Positions 49,702 through 58,218 of a DNA stretch of 64,000 bases are shown here, in pieces; within the stretch, counting starts at the first letter, position 1; the number at the start of each line of letters is the position of its first letter. Origin of the DNA: Pseudomonas fluvialis (GTDB taxonomy: Bacteria; Pseudomonadota; Gammaproteobacteria; Pseudomonadales; Pseudomonadaceae); contig NZ_JACHLL010000002.1 in NCBI RefSeq assembly GCF_014207935.1, forward strand, positions 196,281-260,280, in the 5' to 3' direction. Both the position numbers and the translations under genes were made by a program. A model generated the notes under the pieces. That model saw only the letters and a program-made list of their open reading frames with translations. It was not told where the DNA came from and ran no database searches.

Positions 49702-49722
49702 TTTCATATGGCGCGACCGCAG

Positions 49723-50547
49723 TCATTTGACCTTGTAGATGATCCCCGGGCTGCACTGCACCATCTGGTAATGATCCGGCAAACCATTGAGCGCTTCGGA
49801 TGCCCCCAGGAACAAATAGCCTCCCGGCTTCAACGTGGCATGAATCCGCGTGAGGATGTCCTTCTTAACCTCGGCCGAGAAATAAATCAGCACATTGCGG
49901 CAGAACACCACATCGAACTTGCCCAGACTGGCATAGCTGTCCAGCAAATTCAGCGCGCGGAATTCGACGCGATTCTTGATCGCCGGCTTGAGCGCCCAGC
50001 GCCCAGGCCCCTTGGCATCAAAGTAGCGATTCAGACGTTCCTGCGACAAGCCACGCCCCATCGCCAGACTATCGTACTCACCTGACTTGGCTGCATTGAG
50101 CATGGAGCCGGAAAGATCAGTGGCCACAATCTGTACACCAGCCTTGAGCTGACCAAGATTGGTCTTCTCGAACTCATCCAGCGTCATCGACAGTGAATAG
50201 GGCTCCTGACCGGAGGAGCTGGCTGCCGACCAGATGCGCAGACGCTGGCCGGGGTTGGCCTTGATCAGCTCCGGCAGAACACGCGCCTTCATCACCTCGA
50301 AGGGATAGGTGTCACGAAACCACAGCGTCTCATTGGTGGTCATGGCATCGACCACCTGCTCCTTGAGACCACCACGTGGCTGAGCCTGCATGCGCTGAAC
50401 CAGCTCGCCCAAGGTTTTGATGCCTTGCTGCTCCATCAGCTTGTTCAGGCGACTGGACACCAGATACTGCTTGTTGCTGCCCAGCAAGATGCCGCAGGCC
50501 TTCTCCAGAAAGACGCGGAACAGCTCAAAATCAGCGTTTACAGACAC
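49723..50547 (-). CDS. cheR: Chemotaxis receptor methyltransferase CheR
   Basis: 274 aa. N-terminal helical domain (GIKTLGELVQRM), SAM-binding motif LRIWSAASSSGQEPYSLSM, then FDVVFCRNVLIYFSAEVKKD (catalytic region) and GYLFLGASEAL. It methylates glutamates of chemoreceptors with S-adenosylmethionine. It is the second gene after cheV (45-nt gap), ending at a terminator. This flagellum-linked cheV-cheR pair is typical of Pseudomonas. Confidence 0.95.
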   Translation of the reverse strand: MSVNADFELFRVFLEKACGILLGSNKQYLVSSRLNKLMEQQGIKTLGELVQRMQAQPRGGLKEQVVDAMTTNETLWFRDTYPFEVMKARVLPELIKANPGQRLRIWSAASSSGQEPYSLSMTLDEFEKTNLGQLKAGVQIVATDLSGSMLNAAKSGEYDSLAMGRGLSQERLNRYFDAKGPGRWALKPAIKNRVEFRALNLLDSYASLGKFDVVFCRNVLIYFSAEVKKDILTRIHATLKPGGYLFLGASEALNGLPDHYQMVQCSPGIIYKVK

Positions 50548-50592
50548 TACTCAGGCCTCGCCCGACTGCTTTTATCTGCCAAGAAAACCATC

Positions 50593-51525
50593 TCAGCCCC
50601 CATCCACGGCATTGATGCGATCAATTACCCGCGCCGCCAACTCATCAGGTTTGAATTTGGCCAGGAAATCATCCGCACCCACTTTTTTGACCATGGCCTG
50701 GTTGAACACCCCAGACAACGAAGTATGCAGGATGATATGCAGCTTCTGCATGCGCGGATCATTGCGAATCTCGGCTGTGAGGGTATAACCGTCCATTTCC
50801 GGCATCTCGATGTCGGAGATCAACATCAACAACTCACGCTCCGGCGACTTGCCCTCCTGCACCATATTCAGCAGATAGTTGTATGCCTCTCGGCCATCGT
50901 TGAGCGCCACCACCTCTACTCCGACTGTCTCCAGGCAGCGCACGACCTGCTTGCGCGCCACCGATGAGTCGTCGCAAATCAGTACGCGCTTGGATACCGC
51001 CTTGCTCTGTGTGGCGACATCAACCACACCGTCGGAAATGGCCTCGTTTGTCGGCGAAACCTCGGCGAGGATTTTCTCCACGTCGATGATTTCCACCAAC
51101 TGCTTGTCGACTCGCGTCACCGCCGTCAGGTAATGCTCGCGTCCGGTTCCCTTGGGTGGCGGATGGATCTCTTCCCAGTTCATGTTGACGATTCGCTCGA
51201 CCGACTGAACCAGAAATCCCTGAATCTTCGAGTTGTACTCGGTAATGATGACGAAGCTGTTCTTCAGGTCATCCAGTCCGCGCCGTCCGGTCGCCATCGA
51301 CAGGTCAAGAATAGGAATGGTGCCACCACGGATATTGGCCACACCACGCACCACCGGACTCGACTTCGGCATGATGGTGAGTTTGGGACACTGCAGCACT
51401 TCTTTGACCTTGAAAACATTGATGCCATACAGCTGAGAGCTGTCCAGGCGGAACAGCAGCAGTTCGAGACGGTTCTGCCCCACCAGCTGGGTACGCTGGT
51501 TAACCGAGTCCAAAATACCGGCCAT
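50593..51525 (-). CDS. cheV: Chemotaxis coupling protein CheV (CheW-receiver fusion)
   Basis: 310 aa. A CheW-like domain (about 15-160, LFRLDSSQLYGINVFKVKEV; VRGVANIRGGTIPILDL) fused to a receiver (about 175-305, VLICDDSSVARKQVV; phospho-Asp in LISDIEMPEMDGYT). It couples receptors to CheA and may act as a phosphate sink in adaptation. ATG 51525 chosen for AAGGAG 8 nt upstream; the in-frame extension runs through the flgA upstream region. Confidence 0.95.
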   Translation of the reverse strand: MAGILDSVNQRTQLVGQNRLELLLFRLDSSQLYGINVFKVKEVLQCPKLTIMPKSSPVVRGVANIRGGTIPILDLSMATGRRGLDDLKNSFVIITEYNSKIQGFLVQSVERIVNMNWEEIHPPPKGTGREHYLTAVTRVDKQLVEIIDVEKILAEVSPTNEAISDGVVDVATQSKAVSKRVLICDDSSVARKQVVRCLETVGVEVVALNDGREAYNYLLNMVQEGKSPERELLMLISDIEMPEMDGYTLTAEIRNDPRMQKLHIILHTSLSGVFNQAMVKKVGADDFLAKFKPDELAARVIDRINAVDGG

Positions 51526-51578
51526 GCCCTGACTCCTTAATGGGGATGTATGGTCTGCACGCAATTGAGAGTAGCAGT

Positions 51579-51595
51579 GCGGCACGCCGCTTGCT
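51579..51595 (+). promoter_or_regulatory. Sigma-54-like element in front of flgA
   Basis: Plus strand GCGGCACGCCGCTTGCT contains GGCACG and TTGCT at the correct distance. The predicted transcript would begin within a few nt of the chosen flgA ATG, leaving almost no leader. This makes either the element or the start codon doubtful. Confidence 0.4.
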
Positions 51596-51606
51596 TTTTC
51601 ACCTTC

Positions 51607-52356
51607 ATGAAAAAGTATTCGTCAGTTTTCCGTCGGCTGCCAGCCTTGGCGCTATCTGGTGCCTTGAGCTCGCTCATGGCCCTGAATGCGATCGCTGCCA
51701 GCCCGGCCTTCACCACCAGCGAAATGCTTATCGGCGCCAGCCAGAGCTTTCTTGAGCAACGGGTCGGAGAATATTTGCAACAAAGCAGCATCGAAGGTCG
51801 TCCTCTAATCGAGATCAAGCGCCTCGACCCTCGACTGCGCCTGGCAGCCTGCGACACGCCACTGAGCATACGACTGGAAAGTCCAAGCGAGCCCATTGGA
51901 CGCATCAGCCTGCGCGTTCGTTGCGACAGCACAATGCAATGGACGGTGTTCGTGCCCGCCCAGGTCAAGCTATACCGCCAGATAGTTGTCGCCAGCCGCC
52001 CGGTAAAACGGCAAACCTTGCTGGACGCAGCAGACGTGCACCTGGCCGAGCGCGATGTGGGCACCCTAAATGCTGGCTACCTGACAGAACTGACACAAGC
52101 GATCGGCAACAAGAGCACCCGCCCCCTGCTGGCAGACCAGGCTCTGACCCCCAACATGGTTGAAATGGCTGACGTTGTCAGCAAGGGAGATCAGGTGGTG
52201 ATCAGCGCCAGCACCCACAGCATGAGCGTGAAAATGCCCGGAGAAGCGCTATCCGATGGAGCACCCGGAGAACAGATTCGCGTGCGAAATTTGAGCTCGC
52301 AGAGGGTCATCAAGGCACGGGTGACAGGGCCTGGCCAGGTTGAAGTCAACATGTAG
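51607..52356 (+). CDS. flgA: P-ring assembly chaperone FlgA
   Basis: 249 aa. Signal peptide of about 31 residues (MKKYSSVFRRLPALALSG ... NAIAA) then a SAF-type region (VVASRPVKRQTLLDAADVHL; LLADQALTPNMVEMADVV; GEQIRVRNLSSQRVIKARV). It helps FlgI assemble in the periplasm. ATG 51607 gives a proper signal peptide. It is transcribed divergently from cheV. Confidence 0.95.
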   Translation: MKKYSSVFRRLPALALSGALSSLMALNAIAASPAFTTSEMLIGASQSFLEQRVGEYLQQSSIEGRPLIEIKRLDPRLRLAACDTPLSIRLESPSEPIGRISLRVRCDSTMQWTVFVPAQVKLYRQIVVASRPVKRQTLLDAADVHLAERDVGTLNAGYLTELTQAIGNKSTRPLLADQALTPNMVEMADVVSKGDQVVISASTHSMSVKMPGEALSDGAPGEQIRVRNLSSQRVIKARVTGPGQVEVNM

Positions 52357-52420
52357 GCATGAATCTTGTTATGCATAATCAACCCAATTGTTTAGACTGA
52401 TTTTTGACGAAGCTTGTCGC

Positions 52421-52447
52421 TAAAGTTTTTCCGCCTGCGACCGAAAC
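52421..52447 (+). promoter_or_regulatory. Probable sigma-28 promoter of flgMN
   Basis: TAAA, 15-nt spacer, ACCGAAAC: five of eight bases of the -10 box GCCGATAA. It lies 35 nt before the flgM ATG. FlgM in Pseudomonas is known to be under its own target sigma-28, so this is expected feedback. Confidence 0.65.
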
Positions 52448-52481
52448 AATGGCAAGCGTCCAATTCTTCGAGGTTCACACC

Positions 52482-52808
52482 ATGGTCATCGACTTCAACA
52501 GGCCCATCGGCAACGGCGCAGCCCAAGCAGGAAAAGCCGGTGCCAACCAGAATGGCGCACGAGCTGAAGGCCCTGCGGCTCAGGTGCAGCCTCAGGCTGA
52601 ACCGAAGATCAGCAACAAAGGTGGCGAATCCGTCATGTTGAGCAATGAGGCCCAACAACTGCAGAAAGTTGCAGACAAGCTGCGCGACCTGCCGAGCATC
52701 GACAAGGAAAAGGTTGCCCGCCTCAAGCAGGCCATCGCCGATGGTAGCTATGTGGTGGATAGCCAAAAAGTTGCTAGCAAACTTCTGGACTTCGAATCCC
52801 AGCGTTAA
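52482..52808 (+). CDS. flgM: Anti-sigma-28 factor FlgM
   Basis: 108 aa. Unstructured Ala/Gln/Asn-rich N-terminus (export signal) and a conserved sigma-28 binding C-terminus ([45 protein letters not shown]). Holds FliA inactive until exported through the finished hook. ATG 52482 chosen: GAGG lies 8 nt upstream. HsbA, encoded in this window, is a known FlgM partner in P. aeruginosa. Confidence 0.95.
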   Translation: MVIDFNRPIGNGAAQAGKAGANQNGARAEGPAAQVQPQAEPKISNKGGESVMLSNEAQQLQKVADKLRDLPSIDKEKVARLKQAIADGSYVVDSQKVASKLLDFESQR

Positions 52809-52851
52809 GCCCCTGGCTGCGCTGGGTGACGCCCTATTTCCCGAGGCAGCC

Positions 52852-53319
52852 ATGTCAACCAATACCCTGCATCAACTACTGCTCGATGACATTGGCCACG
52901 CCGAACAGCTACTGATGCTGATTGATGCCGAGTATCAGGCCCTGCAAGCACGTGATCTGCAGAGCCTGGAAAAGTTATTGGCCGACAAGCTCCCCCTACT
53001 CACTCTCCTCGATCAACATGGCCAGCAGCGCAGCCGGCTATTGATTGAGGCGAACTTCAACCCCAATGCCGACGGCCTCAAGCATTACGCCAATCTGCTC
53101 GCCAACGGTGACCAGTTGCTTCAGGACAGTAAGCACTTGGCAGAACTGATCGGGCAATGCCAGCAAGCCAATGTTCGCAACGGTCGCCTTATCAAGGCCA
53201 ATCAGAGCAGCACATCCAGCCTGCTAAGCATTATTCGCGGCAGTCACGGTCAAGGCCTCTATGATAGCCGTGGCGGCGCAGCTAGAATCGCCAGCAAAAG
53301 ACCGATCAGCCAAGCCTGA
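52852..53319 (+). CDS. flgN: FlgK/FlgL export chaperone FlgN
   Basis: 155 aa, helical, Leu/Gln-rich (LHQLLLDDIGHAEQLLMLID; LADKLPLLTLLDQHGQQRSR) with C-terminal GQGLYDSRGG as in Pseudomonas FlgN. It brings FlgK and FlgL to the export gate. ATG 52852, 43 nt after flgM, with GAGG 7 nt upstream. Confidence 0.93.
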   Translation: MSTNTLHQLLLDDIGHAEQLLMLIDAEYQALQARDLQSLEKLLADKLPLLTLLDQHGQQRSRLLIEANFNPNADGLKHYANLLANGDQLLQDSKHLAELIGQCQQANVRNGRLIKANQSSTSSLLSIIRGSHGQGLYDSRGGAARIASKRPISQA

Positions 53320-53389
53320 CGACGCACTAAGAAGCCCCCAACAGGCCCCTCGCCTACGGGGCCTTAGCTTTCTGGGAGATGTCCGCAGC

Positions 53390-54130
53390 GTGTCCAGCCC
53401 CTTTGCCGAGGATGATGGTCCTCAACCGCCTAAAGTGCTCAAAACACCGCTGGAGGTCTGCGCCAGCTTGCGCATGCTGGAGCAGAACCATGACGCCTTG
53501 GTCGTCACTTTCGAAGGCCGCAGTCAGCGTTTTCAGAGTTATCTCGTTCACCTTGACCGCGAACGCGGTCGCCTTGCGCTGGATGAAATATTTCCCACTG
53601 ATGCAGAGCGACTGCTGAACAGCGGCGAAGGCTTTCACGTAGAGGGATACCACGACGGAGTGCGTATCGCCTGGGAATGTACACAAGCGAAAGCCGGAGA
53701 GCATGAAGGCAGCCGGTGCTTCTGGACTCCTATCCCCGGGGAAATCACCTATCACCAGCGTCGCAATGCATTTCGCGCCAGCATCAAGCATGGCCAGGCA
53801 ATCACTGTCGAAATGTCCGGCAAGCACCTCCGGCTGCCCGTGCGCGGACAGATGCTGGATATTTCTGCCACTGGCTGCCGCCTACGTTTCCCAGGAAATC
53901 TGGGTGATCGCCTGCAGACTGGACAGGTGTACGAGTGCCTGCACTTTGCCACGCCTTTCGGCAAACTGAATGTTGCCATTGAGCTGCGCCACCTGGATTT
54001 CCAGCTCAAGGTCAACACCACCTTTGCCGGCGTGCGCTTCCACCAGGTTGGCGGCCTTGACCAGCGCCACATTGAGCGTTTCGTCTATCAACTGCAGCGC
54101 GAAGCACGCCGCACGGGGCTGGACGACTGA
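53390..54130 (+). CDS. flgZ: c-di-GMP-binding flagellar brake protein FlgZ (YcgR/PilZ)
   Basis: 246 aa. N-terminal YcgR-N domain (PLEVCASLRMLEQNHDALVV) and C-terminal PilZ domain with both c-di-GMP motifs: RRNAFR (RxxxR) and DISATG (DxSxxG). c-di-GMP-bound protein slows or stops the motor by acting on stators. Start is probably GTG 53390 (then SSPFAEDDGPQPPK), matching known FlgZ N-termini, with GGGAGA about 10 nt upstream. An ATG 43 codons upstream overlaps flgN. Confidence 0.93.
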   Translation: MSSPFAEDDGPQPPKVLKTPLEVCASLRMLEQNHDALVVTFEGRSQRFQSYLVHLDRERGRLALDEIFPTDAERLLNSGEGFHVEGYHDGVRIAWECTQAKAGEHEGSRCFWTPIPGEITYHQRRNAFRASIKHGQAITVEMSGKHLRLPVRGQMLDISATGCRLRFPGNLGDRLQTGQVYECLHFATPFGKLNVAIELRHLDFQLKVNTTFAGVRFHQVGGLDQRHIERFVYQLQREARRTGLDD

Positions 54131-54134
54131 GACC

Positions 54135-54160
54135 GCCGCGCCAGGCAATCCCGGCGCGGC
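54135..54160. terminator. Hairpin between convergent flgZ and glutamine synthetase genes
   Basis: 8-bp stem GCCGCGCC / GGCGCGGC with a 10-nt loop, in a 37-nt gap between two convergent genes. No T tract, so termination is likely but unproven. Confidence 0.5.
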
Positions 54161-54167
54161 ATGCAGG

Positions 54168-55511
54168 TCAAATCTGCGTCGAAAGCACTCTTCGCTCCCA
54201 GGGCGTGATCTCCCCGAGAAAATCACTCAGTTCCAGCGCCTTGCAAGCCAGATAACCGTCAATGAACTCTTCACCAAAAGCCTCACGCGCCTGACGGCTG
54301 CCGCGCAGCCTACGCAGCGCCTCCTGCAAACTGTCGGGCAACAGTAGTTCCGGCGACGCCTCGACCTCTCCGGTCACTGGCTCGGATGGCTGCAACTGCC
54401 GCTCCAGTCCATGCAGACCCGCCGCGAGGCTGGCGGCCAGCGCCAGATAAGGATTGGCATCGGCGCCCGGCAGGCGATTTTCTACCCGCCGGGCTTCCGG
54501 GCCACTGGCAGGAATACGCAATCCAGCCGAACGGTTATCGTACGACCAGCAGGCATTGTTGGGCGAAGCGTAGGGATTGCAAAGCCGCTGGAACGAATTG
54601 ATGTTCGGCGCAAACAGCAAGGTAAAACCTGCCAGGCAAGCCTGCTGGCCAGCAATGAACTGATAGAAAGCAGGCGTCGCAGCGCCGTTCTCAGCCGTAA
54701 AGATATTCTGCCCCTTCGGGTCGACCACACTCTGATGAATATGCATGGAGCTGCCAGCCGTATGAGCCAGCGGCTTGGCCATGCACACGGCCAGTAAATC
54801 GTGCTGGAGCGCCACCTCCCGCAGCAGATGCTTGAACAGAAAAGTCTGATCGGCAATCAGCAGCGGCTCGCCATGAATCAGATTAATCTCAAACTGACTG
54901 GTACCCATTTCATGCATGAAGGTGTCGCGCGGTATGCCAACAGCATCCATGCAGCGATAGACATCCTCGAAAAAGGGCCGCAACCCGTTGCCCGAGCTGA
55001 CGCTGAACGCAGAAAAACCTGACTCGCGTCGTCCATCGACCCCTACTGGCGGCTGGAATGGCTGCCGTGGATCGCCATGGCGATCGAAAATGAAAAACTC
55101 CAACTCCGTCGCGACCACAGGCTCCAGGCCTTTGGCCCGATAACGCGCCACAACTCGTTTCAGCAGATTGCGCGTTGACAGACCGGACCCCTGGCCGGTC
55201 AACTCATCCGCATCGCAAATGGCCAAGGCACGCAGCGGCTTCGACCAAGGCAGCACATGCACTTGGCCAGGCACGGCATTGAGCACCAGATCCCCATCAT
55301 CGCTGCCATAGAAGCGTGGCGCAGGGTAACCACCCATCACACACTGCAGCAGCACTCCACGCGCCAACTGCAAACGCCGCCCCGAAAGGAAGCTCTCGAC
55401 CGTCATCACCTTGCCACGGGGGATGCCATTGAGGTCCGCCGTCACGCATTCGATCTCGACAACCCCGGACAACTGTTCGCGTAAGGCGGCCAACTCTGTG
55501 CTAGTCAACAT
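54168..55511 (-). CDS. Glutamine synthetase family protein, probable gamma-glutamylpolyamine synthetase
   Basis: 447 aa with GS beta-grasp (TADLNGIPRGKVMTVESF) and catalytic domain (ELEFFIFDRHGDPR; FEINLIHGEPLL; GSSMHIHQSV; RLPGADANPYLALAASLAAG). Lacks the adenylylation-site Tyr context of GlnA and resembles the PuuA/PauA group that joins glutamate to polyamines in putrescine and spermidine use. Substrate is uncertain. Not part of the flagellar system. Its start lies 116 nt from the mobile element's att site, so its upstream region was altered by the insertion. Confidence 0.85.
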   Translation of the reverse strand: MLTSTELAALREQLSGVVEIECVTADLNGIPRGKVMTVESFLSGRRLQLARGVLLQCVMGGYPAPRFYGSDDGDLVLNAVPGQVHVLPWSKPLRALAICDADELTGQGSGLSTRNLLKRVVARYRAKGLEPVVATELEFFIFDRHGDPRQPFQPPVGVDGRRESGFSAFSVSSGNGLRPFFEDVYRCMDAVGIPRDTFMHEMGTSQFEINLIHGEPLLIADQTFLFKHLLREVALQHDLLAVCMAKPLAHTAGSSMHIHQSVVDPKGQNIFTAENGAATPAFYQFIAGQQACLAGFTLLFAPNINSFQRLCNPYASPNNACWSYDNRSAGLRIPASGPEARRVENRLPGADANPYLALAASLAAGLHGLERQLQPSEPVTGEVEASPELLLPDSLQEALRRLRGSRQAREAFGEEFIDGYLACKALELSDFLGEITPWERRVLSTQI

Positions 55512-55627
55512 CTGCTAATCCTTGAAATGACTGCATCCGCGGCAATTCAGAGCGATATGCAGCGGATGCTTGAAATATCAAGCATGCCCCAAGATGGGCC
55601 GGGGAACATGGACAACGGAGGGGGAAC

Positions 55628-55674
55628 TGGTGTCCCAGAGAGGGGTCGAACCTCCAACCTTCCCCTTAGGAGGG
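55628..55674 (-). other. att site: 3' fragment of a tRNA-Arg(CCT) gene
   Basis: Read on the minus strand this is the 3' part of a tRNA: anticodon loop CTCCTAA (anticodon CCT), 3' anticodon stem GGGG, a T-arm with a TTCGACC loop and a 5-bp stem, the 3' acceptor strand CTGGGAC, discriminator A and CCA. No D-arm or 5' acceptor strand is present to the right. The gene is therefore cut in the anticodon region, as left behind when a tyrosine integrase inserts into a tRNA gene. The rest should lie at the other end of the element. Confidence 0.85.
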
Positions 55675-55797
55675 CCATAAAACACCCTATAAAATCAATT
55701 ACTTACCTTATAAATCAACAACTTAAAGTCCAGTTGTGTCCGGTATATCCGAGCAGTATAGTCATATTTGCACCCACCATGCACCCATGATGAAAAC
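55675..55797. other. Left end of the mobile element, upstream of the integrase
   Basis: A/T-rich spacer between the att site and the integrase start, without ORFs. It probably holds the integrase promoter and arm-type sites; none could be identified with certainty. Confidence 0.5.
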
Positions 55798-57027
55798 ATG
55801 AAAGAGAAACTGACACCTCGCAGACTGAACAGCCTTCCCGTTACCGGCAAGGAATACGAGATACATCATTCGGCCGTACCAGGCCTGTTCGTTCGTGTCA
55901 CCGCTGCCGGAGCGAAGTCATTCGTTGTCACTTGGGGACGTGGCCGCAAGAAGGCCTTGGGGCGCGTCGGCAATATGACCCTTGCCCAAGCCGAAGAAGA
56001 AGCGCTGCAATACCTCACCGAAGCCCGTAAACATGGCGAGCCCCTGGCCGTCACTCAAGGCCGCAAAGGCTCAGCAACCCCCACTCTTCGCGACTTCATA
56101 GACAACAACTATCTTCCCTGGTTTAGGGCGCAGCACAGCAGCCATAAGAAGACCACGAACACCCTATCCACCAGCTTTGAACCAATCATGGACAAGCGAC
56201 TGGTGGAGATCACTGGTCGTGACGTTGAACAGATCCGTACCAGCTGGCTGATTGGCGGCAACAAGCCATCCACCGCCAATCGCAAGCTAGGTAGTCTCAG
56301 AGGAGTCTTAAGTCGCGCCGTGGACTGGGGCTATCTGGAAATCTCTCCGCTGAGCAAGGTGAAGACCCTGAAAACCGATTCAAATGGGCGCATACGCTAT
56401 CTCTCGAAGGACGAAACCAAGGCCCTACGAGAGGCTCTGGACGCACGCGAGGAAGGCATGAGGGCAAAGCGTGACAGCGCTAACAAGTGGCGTACAAAGC
56501 GCAAACGAGAGCTCCTGGCAGATCTGCGTTTGATCACATTTACCGATCATCTGAAACCTATGGTCATCCTCTCGCTTAACACCGGCCTACGTCGAGGCGA
56601 GCTGTTCAACCTGCGATGGCTCGATATGAATCTGGAGAGCAAGACCCTCACCGTTGCCGGCGAAGGTAGTAAGTCCACCAATACTCGACATATTCCGCTT
56701 AATGCAGAGGCTCTTGCCACGCTGTTGAGCTGGAACGAACAGCGCTCGCCCGAAAGTCTCGGCAGTAACGGCAGTTACGTCTTTCCTGGCACGGATGGCA
56801 GACGCATGACGGACGTGAAGACAGCCTGGCTTGAGCTACTAGAGTCAGCGGGCGTGAGGAACTTCCGCTGGCACGATATGCGTCACGACTTCGCATCACG
56901 TCTAGTTATGGCTGGCGTACCGCTCAATACCGTGCGCGACCTGATGGGACACAGCGATATAAAGATGACTCTGCGCTATGCCCACCTTGCCCCGGAAAGC
57001 AAAGCAGCGGCTGTGGAGCTTATCTAG
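55798..57027 (+). CDS. Tyrosine-type site-specific integrase
   Basis: 409 aa. N-terminal arm-binding domain (PGLFVRVTAAGAKSFVVTWG; GRKKALGRVGNMTLAQAEEE), SAM-like core-binding domain, and catalytic domain with the R-H-R-H-Y set: R in SLNTGLRRGELF, HxxR in WHDMRHDFASRL, H in LMGHSD and the nucleophile in LRYAHLAPE. It integrates and excises the element at tRNA-Arg(CCT) next door. Start ATG 55798 is chosen for family length; no strong ribosome binding site is seen, so the start is less certain. Confidence 0.95.
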   Translation: MKEKLTPRRLNSLPVTGKEYEIHHSAVPGLFVRVTAAGAKSFVVTWGRGRKKALGRVGNMTLAQAEEEALQYLTEARKHGEPLAVTQGRKGSATPTLRDFIDNNYLPWFRAQHSSHKKTTNTLSTSFEPIMDKRLVEITGRDVEQIRTSWLIGGNKPSTANRKLGSLRGVLSRAVDWGYLEISPLSKVKTLKTDSNGRIRYLSKDETKALREALDAREEGMRAKRDSANKWRTKRKRELLADLRLITFTDHLKPMVILSLNTGLRRGELFNLRWLDMNLESKTLTVAGEGSKSTNTRHIPLNAEALATLLSWNEQRSPESLGSNGSYVFPGTDGRRMTDVKTAWLELLESAGVRNFRWHDMRHDFASRLVMAGVPLNTVRDLMGHSDIKMTLRYAHLAPESKAAAVELI

Positions 57028-57073
57028 TACGCGGGAGATTTGGCGGCCTCGATCCGAGCTCTAGGGAAACTCC

Positions 57074-57108
57074 AAACAAGCCAGCGGCTTTCCGGCTGTA
57101 GCTTGTTT
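57074..57108 (+). terminator. Possible terminator of the integrase gene
   Basis: 8-bp arms AAACAAGC / GCTTGTTT around an inner part that also folds partly (CAGC/GCTG). 47 nt after the integrase stop. No clear T tract beyond the arm itself. Confidence 0.4.
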
Positions 57109-57320
57109 CACACGGATCCTTGCCGACCCCTGCCGGCTAAATCATCCAGAAATCCAGGGACTCCCTAAACAATAAGCCGATTGTGGTTGCACCAAACACC
57201 GCCTGGCCAACCTAAGCGCATCTACCGCCTTCTACAAAGCCCCCCAACACCATTATGCCGTCGCCATCAGTCAGATATTGAAACTCCGGCAGAGCGGAAC
57301 ATCAAAAAAACTCAACCTCG

Positions 57321-57416
57321 ATTAACGTATTACAAAAAGAGGGCATTCATAAACCCCAATTAATGTATTACAAAAACACGAGGACACCCAGCACCTTAAT
57401 TAAGGTAATACAACAA
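57321..57416. repeat. Three direct repeats upstream of the excisionase-like gene
   Basis: Copies: ATTAACGTATTACAAAAA (57321-57338), ATTAATGTATTACAAAAA (57359-57376), ATTAAGGTAATACAACAA (57399-57416). Copy-to-copy distance is 38 and 40 nt. The outer two are also followed by a GGCATT. They look like multiple binding sites for one DNA-binding protein, such as integrase arm sites, excisionase sites or iterons. Confidence 0.75.
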
Positions 57417-57538
57417 TTTGAAGGCATTAAGCCACGATTGCATCAAGCTATAGACCGTCATAATCTTGCCTCCGCCAGAGCGCCCAAATAAGTCATTGAA
57501 CGCAACTGGATATATCAAATCACACTTGGAGACTGGAT

Positions 57539-57739
57539 ATGCAAACGTCACTTAACACATCAAACCTAGCAGTCGGCCCAGACGAAGCAGCACGACTCAC
57601 AGGCCATACGCGATCCGCAATCTACGAAGCAATAGCAAGAGGCGAAATCGTGTCATTCAAATCAGGACGTCGCCGCTTGATCCTGACCAAAAACCTTGCG
57701 TCATGGATAAACAAAATTGCAGAACGAAACTCAAGATAA
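57539..57739 (+). CDS. AlpA/excisionase-family small DNA-binding protein
   Basis: 66 aa winged-helix/MerR-like HTH of the excisionase family (VGPDEAARLTGHTRSAIYEA; IARGEIVSFKSGRRRLILTK). Such proteins direct excision or activate the integrase gene. Ribosome binding site TTGGAG 7 nt upstream. The three direct repeats upstream could be its own sites. Confidence 0.85.
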   Translation: MQTSLNTSNLAVGPDEAARLTGHTRSAIYEAIARGEIVSFKSGRRRLILTKNLASWINKIAERNSR

Positions 57740-57751
57740 TCAGGAGGTAAC

Positions 57752-58150
57752 ATGTCTAGAAAAAACAAAAAGTCCTCCGCTCCATTTTTTAAGCTAGAAA
57801 GACGACTTGTGCAATCAGAGCAACACCGCTCATTGAGCTTTACTGCAAGAGTAGTTCTAGGAGAGCTGATGGTTCAATATAACGGAAACAACAATGGAGA
57901 CCTGGTTGCAACTCGAACAATTGCGAAGCGCTGGGGCATCGGCTCACCCTCAACCCTACAAAAGGCTTTACGCGAGCTAATTGATGGAAAATGGATTGTC
58001 ATGAGCAGAGTTAGCCACTTTAGCAAAACTGGCTCTAGGTGCTCTCTCTATGCTTTAAGTTGGCTTCCGATAGATGAATGCATTGGGAAAGATCTCGAAA
58101 TTTACCCAAGATCCGCACCGCTACACCCCCTACCAGAGATCATCAAGTAA
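57752..58150 (+). CDS. Winged helix-turn-helix protein of a mobile element
   Basis: 132 aa. The middle (LSFTARVVLGELMVQYNGNN; LVATRTIAKRWGIGSPSTLQ; KALRELIDGKWIVMSRV) is a helix-turn-helix with wing as in replication-initiator-like or regulatory proteins of integrative elements. Excellent ribosome binding site AGGAGG 5 nt before ATG. It lies 12 nt after the AlpA-like gene, so probably the same operon. Exact role unknown: replication start or transcription control. Confidence 0.7.
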   Translation: MSRKNKKSSAPFFKLERRLVQSEQHRSLSFTARVVLGELMVQYNGNNNGDLVATRTIAKRWGIGSPSTLQKALRELIDGKWIVMSRVSHFSKTGSRCSLYALSWLPIDECIGKDLEIYPRSAPLHPLPEIIK

Positions 58151-58192
58151 ATTAACCTGTTCACTTATTCCACACCAGCGGAACAAAAATAG

Positions 58193-58218
58193 AACGCAGG
58201 ACACGCAAATCCTGCGTT
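58193..58218 (+). terminator. Terminator after the HTH gene
   Basis: 9-bp stem AACGCAGGA / TCCTGCGTT with an 8-nt loop, followed by ACCTTTTAAATT. It lies 42 nt after the stop codon. Confidence 0.6.

Larger units (their letters stand above)
57028..57538. other. A/T-rich intergenic region between integrase and excisionase-like gene
   Basis: 511 nt without a credible gene. An imperfect inverted repeat AAACAAGC ... GCTTGTTT at 57074-57108 could end integrase transcription. Three direct repeats lie at 57321-57416. The base composition is visibly richer in A/T than the flagellar region. Confidence 0.7.

Noticed and set aside
53261..53389. Longer FlgZ starting at the upstream ATG
   Set aside because: It overlaps flgN and adds 43 residues with no counterpart in FlgZ; the GTG at 53390 fits the family start.
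55628..55674. Functional tRNA-Arg gene
   Set aside because: The D-arm and 5' acceptor strand are missing, so it is a partial copy left by integration.
57181..57363. 60-aa plus-strand frame after the integrase gene
   Set aside because: No ribosome binding site, Pro/Gln-rich, and overlaps the direct repeat array.
57321..57416. CRISPR array
   Set aside because: Only three imperfect repeats of about 18 nt with 20-nt gaps, no dyad symmetry in the repeat and no cas genes.
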